Source: Muscardinus avellanarius
Taxonomy: Eukaryota; Chordata; Mammalia; Rodentia; Gliridae
DNA: 64,000 nucleotides
Assembly (NCBI GenBank): GCA_963383645.1
Contig: OY726564.1
Span: 109,762,540 to 109,826,539, forward strand
Reading direction: 5' to 3'
This document shows positions 12,423 to 24,090 of the stretch, in pieces. Position numbers and translations under genes: made by a program. Position 1 is the first letter of the stretch. The number at the start of each line of letters is the position of its first letter. Below the pieces are notes generated by a model. It was not told where the DNA came from, ran no database searches, and saw nothing but the letters and a program-made list of their open reading frames with translations.

Positions 12423-12490
12423 AGAACTGTTCCTAGAAAGTTAGCCATGCTCTGCTTTGTTCTAGAATGGCTGACCCATGATTTCAATTC

Positions 12491-12511
12491 AAATAATAAT
12501 AATAATAATAA
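12491..12511. repeat. (AAT)n short microsatellite
   Basis: About seven AAT units. Confidence 0.9.
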
Positions 12512-13494
12512 AATGAGCATTCTACACTGTTCAGAAATAGAATGCTCTGTGCCATCTCCTGGAGTCTCAGCAGTGCTGGGGCCCAAGGCTCACAAATGGT
12601 CCGGGGGAGTGGGGTTTTCAGGGACAGCACAGCCTTCGCATACTGGGATTGGATGATCTCATGGGGTCCAGGCCTTCCTTCGGGGCTGTAATCATCTCAG
12701 CCTCCCTTCTCAAATGGTCCAGCCTTCTCAGCCTTCAGTGGGACTGCGACCTCACAACCTTCCGAGACCACACCATGATGTTCATTGTTGGGTGGTTCTA
12801 ATGGAGGTAAAGTCCTTTCACTCCCTTTTCCCCAGAGCCATGCTTTCCACCCCCCATCGCTTAAATCAGAGAGGAAATCAGAAGCCAAACGCTGCGGAAT
12901 GGCACTTCTGAATGCTCCATTCTTCTTGCTGTCGGTGCTGAACAATTACTGAGCCTCCTCGGCTCTTTGTTCCTGGCTGCTGCACCAGCAGTGGGGAGGG
13001 ACACGAAGGGCCCCGTCTTGGAAGATGCTAAAGATGCAAGGCATCGCAAAGCATTCTCAGCACAGTGTCCATGAGCCATGCAGGACAGCCTCCCTGCACA
13101 CTGTCTTTCTCTATCTTGCCTCTAGCTGGGCCACCACAATCACTGGACTTCCCGAAGCCGCCACTTGCAGTTGGATTGACAGAACAGATTAGGCTCCGGC
13201 TGGAACATTCTATGACAGCACAATCTAACAGTGCCAGTCCCAGCAGCTGTCATTTGTGTGAGTGAAATTGAGGCTGGGGAGAGATGCTTGAGGGACAGCC
13301 ATGGGGATCTGAAACGTTTTGTTAGTCCAGAGGCCCGAAGCTGTCGACCACTGTGCCCAAGTCCAAGGTCAGAGAGAATACTCGCTGGGCTAGAGAGGGA
13401 GAGGCTGGTGTGTACAGCACGGGGCCAGTGCGGTACAAAAAGTAGACAGCACATTTTGAGCAGATGAGTGTTGCCCTCTGCAAATTAAAAAAGT

Positions 13495-13506
13495 AAAAGA
13501 AAGAAA

Positions 13507-13556
<50 letters not shown>

Positions 13557-13588
13557 GAGAAAGAAGGAAGGAAGGAAAGAAAGAAGGA

Positions 13589-13620
<32 letters not shown>

Positions 13621-13650
13621 AGAAAGAAAGAAGAAAGAAAGAAAGAAAAG
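13495..13650. repeat. (GAAA)n microsatellite
   Basis: About 150 bases of GAAA with GAAG variants, entirely purine on this strand. Long open frames read through it on the other strand but are compositional. Confidence 0.97.
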
Positions 13651-14610
13651 AGCTATGCAGGGAAACATCCGCAGGCTCCAAATAGGAAAAAAGTTTTGGA
13701 AAAGAACAACAACAAAACACATCTGTGAATTTTTAACTGTGTCTCCAACATTCTTCACAGGAAAGATAAGGGTGGCAGCAAGTGTGGGATGAGTTAATGC
13801 TGCAAAAGGATTAAGTGGAATAAAAACGCTGCTTACAAATATGCGAGGGCAAAGAAGCACTGGGGAAAAATAGGTCCATAAATACGTAAAAGGGATTGAA
13901 ATCTACTGCGAACCTAACAAGACCGAGGTGCTGAATTGCTTTCTCCTATCTGTCTTTTACATGAAAAATAACAAGAAAACGTAAGGAGCCTTGATGATTT
14001 TCAGGGGAGACTCTAACTGTGAGGCAGGGAAGGGAGTCTGGTGGGAATGCAGGACCTTGCAAGGGGCGCTCTGGGGACTGGCCATGATCCCTGAAGGCCC
14101 AGATCATCACGCTGGCACATGGGCAGTTCCTTAACCTGCCATCTGCCGGCCCCATCCCAGGGCCTCTCTTGGCCCTGCTGGTCAGCCATGATGGCCACTT
14201 GCAATGTCTTAACAAGCCACTTAGCACTGGTCCTCAACCTCTCTCCCCTCTCGGGCTGGGACTCTTTTACCATCAAGCTCCACCCACCCCAATAACATCA
14301 GCGTTTTCCACCCTCTATGTGCAAACCTAGAGAAGTCACACTTTGTGTCTTTCTTAGTCTCCATAAATCCCCACTCATTGATCATCTGTGGATTCCCCTC
14401 AGCACCCCCCTGCACTCTCCCCTTCTCTATCACTTACCCCATTATGGTATATAAATATATGAATGTATACACTTCTCTACACTCAGTCATGAACTCCTCC
14501 CAGCCCAGGCCATGTCTCTCCACTGTGAAAATCACAGATTCAGGCCATGTAGAGCAACTGTTTTCTACCCCTACATTAGAATCTCCATAGAAAAATTAAG
14601 ACACATCCAT

Positions 14611-14762
14611 GAGCTTGGCACAGTGGCACATCTCTGTAATCCCAGTACTTGGGAGGCTGAGATAGGATCACAGATTCAAGGCCAGCCTCAGCAATTTAAT
14701 GAGACTTTGTTTCAAAGTAAAAAAAAAAAAATGGGTTCAGTCTCTGGTACCATAAACTAACA
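14611..14762 (+). mobile_element. B1-ID SINE with shortened ID half
   Basis: cacatctctgtaatcccagt and tacttgggaggctgagatag identify the B1 half. After the A-run only the end of the ID half remains (ggttcagtctctggtacc). Confidence 0.8.
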
Positions 14763-14870
14763 AAACAAATCCATGGTCATGCCCCAAATAGGGACTACTA
14801 AATCAGAAGTTTCTGGGAGTTAAAATCTCCTCAGATGATTCCAGTGGCTGGCAATGGTTGAAACCACTAG

Positions 14871-15062
14871 TGCATTGGTTCTCAAAGTAGGACCCCCAAA
14901 GCAGCAGCAGCAGTACCCGAGAACGTGTTAGGAATACAAAATTATTCAGCCATCTGAGACCTTCTGACTCAGAAACTCTGGGGATGGGGCCCCAAGATTC
15001 ACATTTTAATAAGCCCTCTAGGTGATTCCAATGCATGTTAAAGTTAGAAATCAGCGCTTTAC
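14871..15062 (+). mobile_element. MER5A hAT-Charlie DNA transposon fossil
   Basis: cattggttctcaaagtagga, ctgactcagaaactctgggg, atggggccccaagattcaca and taagccctctaggtgattcc match the MER5A consensus that I remember, in order and close to full length. Confidence 0.85.
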
Positions 15063-15557
15063 CTGAGGCAGGCGTGCCAATAAACCATCACTGAATTGGA
15101 CCATTAAAGTATTCATCCTGACTTCTCTACCCCTTGGCTTGCATGGCCCTCGTTACTTCTTCCCAGAATAAATGCCGTTAATAAGGGCATGCTTTTGGAA
15201 TCTCATTCTGTCTCCTTCCTATTTCTTTCCCCCAGGAATCAATTAATAAGAAACCTCACATAATTCACAGAACTTTTCTGTGAATTGCCAGCCCCCTAAA
15301 GATGGAAATTTGTAGAGATGCTGCGTTCTGCTTGCCCTGCAACAGGAGCTTTGGGCCTTGGTTAGTTGTAAGATCCCTTTTATTGTCTTCAAGCTTCATG
15401 CTCAGGACTCTCCCCTCTTTCTGCTTACCTGCCCTTACAGTGACCTCCTAATCATATACTCAAGACCCCTTTTATTAGGCACATCAAAACAGGCCCCTTC
15501 TTGCCTCTCAAGAACTCATTCCTACCCAGCTCAGACAATTCAAAGCCCATATATTCA

Positions 15558-15835
15558 GAGCCAGGTGTGGTAGTACACGCTTGTAATCCCAGTACTTGGG
15601 AGACTGAGACAGAAAGATGACACGTTCAGGGCCAGCTCAGCAATTCAGTGAGGTTCTCTCTAACTTAGTGAGATCCTGTTTAAAAGAAAAATAGGTCTGG
15701 GGTGTTGCTCAGAAGTAGAATGCTTCTGGGTTCAATCTTCATTACCACTAATAAAATAAAGTAATAAAATAAAATAAAAACTCAGAGGTATAGCTCAGAG
15801 GTAAAATGTTCCTGGGTTCAGTCTCCAGTACCACG
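15558..15835 (+). mobile_element. B1-ID SINE followed by an extra ID unit
   Basis: gccaggtgtggtagtacacg opens the B1 half. The first ID half (gttgctcagaagtagaatgc) is followed by a TAAAA-rich spacer and a second ID half (atagctcagaggtaaaatgt, tcagtctccagtaccac). Confidence 0.85.
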
Positions 15836-16414
15836 GACTCCACATATCCCAAATGAATTTTTTAATTCAAATGATTTCCTCCTCTGGGTTTCATAGCTCA
15901 GGGAATGGAGACACCAATGGCTGGTGCTCAGAGCAGAAATCTGAGCCACCCTGGCTTCCTCTCTGTCCCTATCCTCACAGCCTAGCATTGATGCTACTTC
16001 CTTGACATCTCTGAGCACTTAGTTCTGTCTCCTGTCTTCTACCTGTGCTTCTTGCTTCTGCTACTTAAAATCAGCAGTGCGTCACTGCCTCTAATGACAA
16101 AGCTCCACGCTCTGTGTGTGCACCAGGTCTTCTGCTCAGCCTCCCACCTCTCACTGCTTCTCCGGGGCTGTGCTGTATCCCAGGTATCAGTCTCCAGGTA
16201 GATGGGACACTTGTGCCATATGTCTCTGATTAAATACCGGGCCTTATCTCTCTCTGGACTGCACTTCCCCACATCTTTGATGAATGGATTGAATGGATTC
16301 TTATACCTCCTCTGCAAAGTATTCTTTGGTCCCAGTTCCCAGTCGATACTCTTCTTCTCTGTGCCTGTAACATCCCCACTCTCCCTCCACTGAGCACACT
16401 TCACCAAGTGCGTG

Positions 16415-16790
16415 AACTTCCTAGAGCTTCTGTAACAGAGAGTCATGAATGAGGTGGCTTAAAACAATAGAACTGTCTGGCCTCACAGTTTTGGAGACCA
16501 GATGTCTGAAATAGAGGTGTTTGGGGGCAGCACTCCCACTGAATCCACTAGCGGAGAATTCTTCTTTGCTTGTTCCAGCTTCTAGTCTCCCTAGATACTC
16601 CCTGGACTATAGACAGAAACATCACTTTAATCCCTGCCTCCAGTTTCCACAGCTTTCCTCCTGGATGCTGGTCACCTTACTCCAGTATCACTTTATCTTG
16701 ACTAATTACATCTACAAAGACCCTCTTTCCAAATAAGGTCACATTCTGAGATATAGGGGCACTCAAACTTCAATATGTCCTACCCCTTAG
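16415..16790 (-). mobile_element. MaLR LTR relic
   Basis: cttctgtaacagagagtcat, gtggcttaaaacaatagaac, cctctttccaaataaggtca and acattctgagatatagggg occur in the usual order of an antisense MLT1/MST-type LTR. Confidence 0.7.
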
Positions 16791-17602
16791 CTTTAGATTC
16801 CTGAAGCTTTCTGCAGCCTTTCCAGATTCTCCGTACCCCACTCCATCCCTCAAACTCACCTCTGGTCTGATTTCTCAGTATCTATTGTCCCCTTTCTGGC
16901 TATATTGCCTCTCCACCCGGCCTAGACCTTGGGAAGCACCATTTCTAAATTATGTTTACAGTCACTCCCAAATCTTTGTCCATTTCACCTTCCTCTGTCC
17001 CTGCCTGGCTCATCCCAAGCCTTGCTTTGAGTGGCTGGCTGGCTGCTTGAGTCTTTGCTGTCTGGAGTTTCTTAGAGCCAGCACTGTCTACACAGAAACT
17101 TTCTATGTGTATCCATCCCATAAATCCAATCAGAGGCGCACGGCAGCAGAACCATCTTCTTACTAATTCCTTGTCTCATGCCAAAAACCTTTCTACTCTC
17201 CTTAAGTAGCCTAGGATGCCCTTGCCCTTCACTCTCTTCCTTTAACCTCAAATCCAACCTGAAGAATTTGAAACCACGTGGTATGAGCTCCCTCCCTTTC
17301 CTTTCATCTTATTTCTTGCCTCTCCTCCTTTTTATTCCCCCTCACTCTGAAATGGATGTGTCCTCAGCATCACAGTTTCATTCACCACCCGAATTCTCCA
17401 TTCCATCTTTTTAATGGCTGCAGTCTTTGACCCCTAATCAACCAGCTCTTGCATCTTCTATTTATACCCAGACATTCTCTAGCCCTTATTCAAATATCAA
17501 ATGATCCTTTGACCCTTTTAACTCTCCATATTACTTTTCTAATTTACTCTCATTGCCTAAAGTTTTCAAAGAAAATGCATGCATATATTGCCTTTGCTTT
17601 TA

Positions 17603-17615
17603 TCACCAATTTCTT
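17603..17615 (+). repeat. Target-site duplication, left copy (L1 insertion)
   Basis: tcaccaatttctt here is repeated exactly at 20365-20377; between them lies the L1-derived block. Confidence 0.75.
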
Positions 17616-17899
17616 TTTTTTATTATTCTTTTTTTTTTATTGGTGCACTGTATTCATACATCATAGTGGGATACAAACTTTTGTAGACATACATGCACAC
17701 ATCGCCCAGTCAGCCCCCACCCGATCCCCACCCCATTCTCTCCCCATCCCTCCCTCCCATGCTTGGCTTAGTGGTTGACATCTAGTATTATAGCAATTTA
17801 TCCAAAATTAAAAATGATAATCTCACATAACAGTTTCATTTGTCTGATACCAAGCTTTTGATGACTGAAAGATAACATTTCAATATTTCTTTTTACTTT

Positions 17900-18660
17900 C
17901 TTTCTTACCAGAGAATTTTTTTCTATTTTTTTTAGTTGAAACTATCATATATTTATATATTTATTTTTCAGAAAAAAAATCTATCCTAATATGGAAAATG
18001 GACTCTAGATACCCAAAACGATCTTGAAAAAGAACAAAGCTAGAAGATATATATTTTCTGATTTCAATCCATATAAAGCTACAATAATTGAAACAGTGTA
18101 GTACTATTCTAAAGGCAGATATATAAACCATTGGAGTTAAATAAAAGCCTAGAGCTAAATTCTTCCCTATATTGTCAAGTTATTTTTGACAAGGTTTCCA
18201 ACAACATTTGGTGGTGGAAATAATAATCTTTTAACTAAATATTGTTGAAAAATAATAATTACATGGAAAAGAATAAAGTTGGACCCTTACCTAATCCCAT
18301 ATACAAATATTAACTCAAAATAGATAAAAGACCTAAATATAAATCTTAAGACTATAAACTTTTAGGAGAAAATCTGGGTCATAAAACCTCACAACATTGA
18401 AATTGGCAGTGATTTCTTGGATATGATTTCAATGGCACAGGCTACAGAAGAGTATACAAACTCCCTAAAAAATAGAAAAAAATATTGTATATCCAAAGAC
18501 AATGTAAACAGAGTTAACAGTTACTAATAGAATGGGATAAAATATTTCCAAATGCTATATCTGAAGGTATATTAATATTCCAACTAGAAATCCTAAAAAT
18601 TAACAACAAGAAAGGCAAACAATATCATTTAGAGATAGGTAAAAGACTAACATAAGTAAT
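17900..18660 (+). mobile_element. Old L1 ORF2 3'-region fragment, opposite strand to its surroundings
   Basis: caatccatataaagctacaa, aaacagtgtagtactattct, aatagataaaagacctaaat and ggcacaggctacagaagag are decayed ORF2 C-terminal phrases in sense order. More diverged than the ORF1 and 3' UTR blocks beside it. Confidence 0.7.
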
Positions 18661-18682
18661 GAATCTCCGCAGATAACCAATC

Positions 18683-19617
18683 TTAGTTGACTGTTGGATG
18701 GAAACTCTTGTTTCTCTGGTTCTGGTGTGTGTTACCTATTTCTTCTTTGTAGTTAATCTCTTTGAGTATTTTCTCTAGTGCTGGTTTTGAAGACATAAAT
18801 ATCTTCAGTTTCTGTTTGTCATGGAAGCTTCTTATTTCTCCATCTAATTTGATAGAAAGTTTTGCTGGGTAGGAAATTTTTGGCTGGAAGTTGTTTACTT
18901 TCAGAGTTTGGAATATGTTATTCCAAGCCCTTCTGGCTCTCATGACTTGGTTTGGGAAGTCTGGAGTGATTCTAATTGGTTTGCCTCTGAATGTCACTTG
19001 GCCCTTTGTTTTTGTTGCCTTTCTTCCACATTGGTCATTTTGACAATTATGCGGCATGGGGATCCTCTTCTCCGATCCTGTCTAAAGGGAGTTCTATAAG
19101 TTTCCTGGACCTGTGTATCAACCTCTTGCTCTATGTTTGGAAAATTTTCTGCTATTACTTCCTTGAAGAGATTGTTGATCCCTTTGGTTCCCTCCTCTAT
19201 TCCAATTATTCTTAGGTTAGCTCTCTTAAAATGGGTCCATATTTCTTCAATATCAGATTCCTGCTATCGGATATTTTTTCCTAGATTAGAAACTATGCGT
19301 TCATTTTTGGAATGATCATCTTCTAAGAGCGAGATTCTGTTCTCCATGTGGTCTAATCGGTTGTTTGTGCTATGAATTGAGGCCTTTACTTCATTAATTG
19401 CATCCTTTATCTCTTTTTGGCTCTCTCTGAGTTCTTTTCGAAGCACCTCTATTATTTCTACAGTTATTTGCCTGATTTGATCTTTTAGAAATCTCTGATT
19501 TTCTGTTATATCGGGTTCTGATGTTGTGGGGTTGTGGGCATTCATTGCTCCAGTGTTATTCCTCTTTCCCATGATTTCAGAAGTTTGTGCCTTCTCTGGG
19601 TTCTTCCCTTGGGTCAC
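18683..19617 (-). pseudogene. L1 ORF1 relic with one stop and one frameshift
   Basis: The N-terminal part (19264-19617) has a heptad-rich stretch (VLRKELRESQKEIKDAI ... RLDHMENRISLLEDD), as in the L1 ORF1p coiled coil that forms trimers. After an in-frame TAG (19264-19266) the same frame continues for about 70 codons, then a frameshift near 18990-19040 leads to the C-terminal domain (RITPDFPNQVMRARRAW, YPAKLSIKLDGEIRSFHDKQ). The normal protein binds L1 RNA as a nucleic-acid chaperone; about 311 codons is close to usual length. It cannot make an intact protein as it stands. Confidence 0.88.
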
Positions 19618-20364
19618 TATGACTTCACTTAAGGTGATCTGGATCTCGAGTCAGTAGTATCTCAGACCCCACTACTCCTTTACTGGGTTGTATCACAGAG
19701 TCTCCAACCCAGGGAGTCAATAGAGACTGCTTTAGACTGTGGGGGGGGTGCCAGGTTGCAAGTTCTCCTATGGTGTGATATCTCTGCCACCGCCACTCCC
19801 CCACTGGGTCAAGTCCCAGGGAGTACAGTACTGGGATTTCTCCTCTGTGGCCCTCAATTTGACTCACTGTTCTTGAGTATGCAGATGTAGCTGTACTGGA
19901 TTCGGCGAATTCTCTGCTGCCGCCGCCGGTGGCAATATGGCGCCGCTGCTACGCCCTCGACCGTGAGGCTGGCGTATTACTTCTTGGTTTTGATTTCCAC
20001 TCTGAATCCCTGCAGCGTGTGCTGAGCTCAGCCACTGGGAGCTTTAGATTTTACCTGCGGCGAGAAATCCCCCCTGGCTGTTCCTTAGCGGCTCACCTCG
20101 GCTTGCTGTAGTCATCCGGTGAACTCGCCGCTGCTGCCGGCAGTATGGCGCTGCTGCTGTGTCCTTGGGTGTGAGGCCGGTGTATCTCCTCTGTGGCTCT
20201 GAGCTCTGTTCTCAGTCCGCTTTCTCTCTGGAGCCTGGTGATTTTTTTGTTTCTCTGGTGATGGTGTTTTCTGGCTATGAAAGGCGCTGATTTTGTGGTA
20301 ATGGAGATTGGTTGTTAGCGGGGCTCTTAAGTCCCGCTTTTCTCGGTCGCCATCTTCCCGGAAG
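19618..20364 (-). promoter_or_regulatory. L1 5' UTR with internal promoter, two diverged tandem monomers
   Basis: GC-rich. On the + strand caatatggcgccgctgct (about 19933) and cagtatggcgctgctgctg (about 20141) lie ~208 bases apart in similar surroundings (gtgaggctggcgtatt against gtgaggccggtgtatc). The outer end carries a further ATGGCG on the minus strand. Repeated ATGGCG (YY1-like) motifs suggest promoter monomers as in murine L1. Confidence 0.65.
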
Positions 20365-20455
20365 TCACCAATTTCTTAATGAATATTGTTGATGCAAGAA
20401 TTGTATGTATTACCTTGAAATTTTGAACTCTGTTTGGCAATCTCTCTTCCTCTTT

Positions 20456-20546
20456 TCATCTCTCTTACACACATAGTCTCTCTTCTCTCTCTCTGTCTCT
20501 CTGTCTCTCTCACTGACACACACACACATACATACACACATATACT
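20456..20546. repeat. CT- and CA-rich low-complexity tract
   Basis: TCTC/TGTCTC units followed by CACACA and CATA units. Confidence 0.85.
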
Positions 20547-20851
20547 ACAGTCATAAAAATTGTTCTTTCTAATATCACACACTTCTGCTAATTTCTAGTC
20601 ATTTTTAATTCATTAAAAAAATGTTTTTCCCCTGAGGGCTTTGCTCTATATTGAGCTCTACCCCAGGCTGATTACAGAAGCTGATTTCAAGTGCTGGAAA
20701 AGACTCACAGATCCCTGCTCTCGCGGGATTAACAGTCTGTGAGGTACTCACTAGAACAAAGAAGAAAATAAATGCATCACAAATACTTGCTGGTGATGCA
20801 AAGTCCAATGAGGACCCTTGACAGGGAGAAGGAGGGTTGATTTGAAATTTG

Positions 20852-21012
20852 GGGTGGGGCATGGTGGTACACATCTGTAATCCCAAGACGTTGGAGGCTG
20901 AGACCTTAGGGTCACAGGTTCAAGGACAGACTCAGCAACATAGCAATGTCCTGTCTCCAAAGAAAAAATAAAAAGGGCTGGGAGTATAACTCAGAGGTAG
21001 AATGCTCACCAC
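20852..21012 (+). mobile_element. B1-ID dimer SINE
   Basis: ggggcatggtggtacacatc opens B1; gggctgggagtataactcag and aggtagaatgctcacc close the ID half. The usual end of the ID half is replaced by GGAA-rich sequence. Confidence 0.85.
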
Positions 21013-21309
21013 AAGAAAAGGAAGGAAAGAAGGAAAGAATGAACAAACAAACTTGGGGGATAGGGCATCTCTGAGTTGCAACAAAGGAATAAGAAAACAC
21101 CAGCCAGAAAGGAGGGAAGAAAATGCTCCCCATGTCTGGGGGACCCCGATGATCCCTGGAGGAGGAAGATGGCAACCCCTTCAAGAGCTGTCAGCCACCC
21201 TGGCCCTATCATAATACGTTGGGGGGAGTGTCACGCCCGAGGTGGCCAGTCAGCAGTGCTGATAGCCCAGGTAAGGACTTAAAGGAGGAAGGTGATCCCC
21301 ACCCCACAG

Positions 21310-21545
21310 CATAATCCTCACCTCAGAGAGGCTGTCCTTGACCTTACGAGCTGGGGCTCCACCTTTGTTCTTTGAACCACTCTACTCAGTTTCCAATTGT
21401 AGAGTCACTAAACCTGGTACAGCAGCACCCTACTGTCTCTGCCTCCGCTCACCCCAAATCATCAGAGCACAGAGCCTGGCCCATGTCAGCTCAGCTGCTG
21501 AATGATTTTGTGCTGAATGAATGAGTGAATGGACGAATGATTTTA
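21310..21545 (+). mobile_element. L2-like LINE relic (3' end)
   Basis: ctgtccttgaccttac, agcacagagcctggcccatg and tgaatgaatgagtgaatgga resemble the L2 3' end in order. Decayed. Confidence 0.5.
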
Positions 21546-22549
21546 CTCATTTGCTTTCTGCATTTTGGCAATTCAGCCTATCTGAGCTTTGGTGAGCCTA
21601 TCTATAAATGGAGGGTGTTGAGCGGTTGATCATCGGGCTATATGTCTGTGCCTGTCTCTTTCATCCTCTCTCTCATTCTGGGTCTTTGCTCTGTACTTCC
21701 TTCTCTGTTAAATACCAGCCCTGCTTGCTCTGTCACCTGTGGTGCATCTCACCAGGTCCTCACAGTTGACATGGTAACCTCATCCTTGTCCCTCTGGCCC
21801 TGCCCCCGCTCTACACACACAAACTCATCCTCCAGGGTTGCTGGTTTCAATGCATGGAAAACTATCATCCTCATCCTCTAAACTCTGAGACCATCAGAAG
21901 CTCCTCCCTGCTTCTTCACCTCTGCTTCAAATAGTCCCCAAGAGACTCTACCGAAAGTGGCTCCTTCTCTTCCAAATCCACATCTACCCACCAAATTCAA
22001 CCCTAGCCACTGTTTATTCTTTTTCTTTTCTTTTGCCTTGATTATAAAAGGCCAATCTGTTGACCTCTCTGCCTCTGGGCGTTTCCAACTTAATTTTCCT
22101 GCTTTCCCAGGAGCAGAGGCCTGATGTTATTTCTTCTGAATAACATCAGTGGATCCCAGTTGACCACACCAGTACAGATTCACTTCTGGAAACCATTATC
22201 ATATGGCTGTGACTAGCCCTGCTCCCTTCCAGTGGTTCCCACACTATTGGTGGACTGCACCCCTAACTGTTTCTGATACCCCCTCATGTCCAGCTATCCC
22301 TGTATCTTTGCCATAAATGCTCAGATGTGACCCATCCTTCAAAACTCACTGAAAACTCCATGACCCTTGAATGAAATGTGATCTCTTCTACTGAACCCAC
22401 CAGCTCCTTTCACTTGTAATCTCCTTCATCCTGCCTGGGTACAAGGCGGTGTCCCCCACCCTTTAGCCCTTCCAACCAGAGCAGCTCAGCCACTCTCCCT
22501 TGTTCCGGCAGCTCTGGTGCTGGGAAGTCCTCGGTGTCATAGAAAGGGC

Positions 22550-22735
22550 TCTGGGGACTGAGGAGAGATCAAAACCCTCTCTCTGACACATGCTACCAGT
22601 GGGATTTTGCTAGCATTACTTAACTTTCCTAAGCCTCATTTTCCCCATATATTAATTAGGCTAATATAGAATCTAGGCTTCAGAGTTTTATATGAGAATT
22701 AAGTGAAATGATAAATGCAAAGCACTTTCTTATTG
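22550..22735 (-). mobile_element. MIR SINE relic
   Basis: cttaactttcctaagcctca, ttttccccatatattaatta and gaaatgataaatgcaaagca follow the antisense MIR core. Confidence 0.6.
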
Positions 22736-22834
22736 ACTACTAGTTAATGCACGATAATGATTTCTACTTGTTCAATCACAGAAATTGGTGAATTCAATGT
22801 TACGGATTATTTCCTTGTCATTCTCATTTTCTAT

Positions 22835-23042
22835 ATATTTTTTTTTCATGTTGGAGATTGAGCCCAGGGATGTTCTACCTCTGAGCTATATCCCCATCCC
22901 CTTTTATATTTTATTTTAAAATAGGGCCACCCTAAGGTGCTAAGGCTGGCCTCTAACCTGTGATCCTCCTGCCTCCGCCTCCCAATACTGAGGATTACCC
23001 AGTACTGAGGATTACAGCCATGTGCCATTGTGCCCAGCTTCT
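22835..23042 (-). mobile_element. B1-ID dimer SINE with an internal duplication
   Basis: ggagattgagcccagggatg (ID) and ctctaacctgtgatcctcct (B1). Within B1 the text agtactgaggattac occurs twice in a row with one base of variation (22985-23015). Confidence 0.88.
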
Positions 23043-23536
23043 TTATCATTCTTATCTCATTGGCCCATGATCCAGGAGAGTGACCTAGCCCTTTTTATCT
23101 GTATGTCCTGTGCTCTCTGCTGTGTCTGGCTATGTAGAGGTGCATAATAGATGCTTGGGAAATGATTCAGTACATTAATGAAGTCCTTGATGGCAGAAAA
23201 TATGTATTAATCATTTCTGTGTCTCTTGACAGTGTTTATAAAAATGTTTTTACATGGCAATTGGTTAATTAATCTTTTTTCAAGTAAATAAATAAGTGAG
23301 TAAGTGAATGAGTGTTTCAGCTAGGAAAGGACGTAGGGGAGAGAGTCAGAGCTCTAACTAGTGCAGCTCCTTGGTGAGTATTTTATTTCCCCTTGGCTTG
23401 TTTACGCTGTCAGTTTTCCTTGACATAAAAGCATAGAAAGGCAGGAGGCTGTGACTTCTTTGGCGCACCTCTGCCACTCCTCCTCTGCTCTCTCTTGTAT
23501 TGGTGCATTTTGTTCACCTGTCTTCCCACTGGAATG

Positions 23537-23537
<1 letters not shown>

Positions 23538-23581
<44 letters not shown>
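23538..23581. repeat. (GT)n microsatellite
   Basis: About 22 GT units. Confidence 0.98.
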
Positions 23582-23582
<1 letters not shown>

Positions 23583-23889
23583 CTGAGGAGGGAGCCCCAG
23601 TTTTGCACCTTTCTCCTGTCAATAGGTGTTGAGCATCTTTCCTTGCACGAGGATGAATCTGAGCGGATCCATTGCCTGGCTCTTGCTGAGCACGTACAGG
23701 TGTCAAGGACACACTGCAGGCTGTGCCCATTGACAGTAGCAAGAGAGACAAGCTTTCAGGAGGACTGAACTCAAGACCCTGGCTGCATTAGCCCAGGCTA
23801 AAAACCAAGGGAGCTTTCTAAGGAAGAGCCAGGGAGAAATGGGGGCAGAAAGTGTACATTTAGAAAGTGACACCTGTATTTCAGTCATT

Positions 23890-24090
23890 GTACTGGAATC
23901 CATTTATTCATTAACTTAATCTTACAGTGCTGTAAGTAACAGGTAGTTACTGTTATCACCGAGGAGAGGAAAGGAAGGCCCGGAAAGGTTAAATATCTGC
24001 CAGTTGTGTCTCCTTTACACAGCTAGCAAGGAATCTTCCAGACTTTGGAATGGAACAGAGATCTCTGACTCCGAAGCCCGCCCACAAAGT
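23890..24090 (+). mobile_element. MIR SINE relic
   Basis: gaaaggttaaatatctgcca, cacagctagcaagg and gatctctgactccgaagccc match the MIR core and 3' part. Confidence 0.65.

Larger units (their letters stand above)
17616..20364 (-). mobile_element. L1 LINE, antisense, rearranged; full 5' end, broken ORF1, ORF2 absent
   Basis: Flanked by a 13-base duplication. On the minus strand it begins cttccgggaagatggcgacc, with a YY1-like AAGATGGCG as at other L1 5' ends, and continues as a ~745-base GC-rich 5' UTR, a broken ORF1, a block of opposite-strand L1 sequence (about 17.9-18.66 kb) and then the L1 3' UTR and A-tail (17616-17790). It lies antisense to ASTN1. The inner opposite-strand block makes the history uncertain: one chimaeric insertion, or several events. 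Confidence 0.8.

Noticed and set aside
13390..13860. 156-codon minus-strand frame with Phe/Leu/Ser repeats
   Set aside because: It is a translation of the GAAA microsatellite and its flanks.
19900..20364. CpG-rich block as a possible ASTN1 promoter
   Set aside because: It belongs to an antisense L1 5' UTR, with ORF1 directly after it, and lies far inside the gene.
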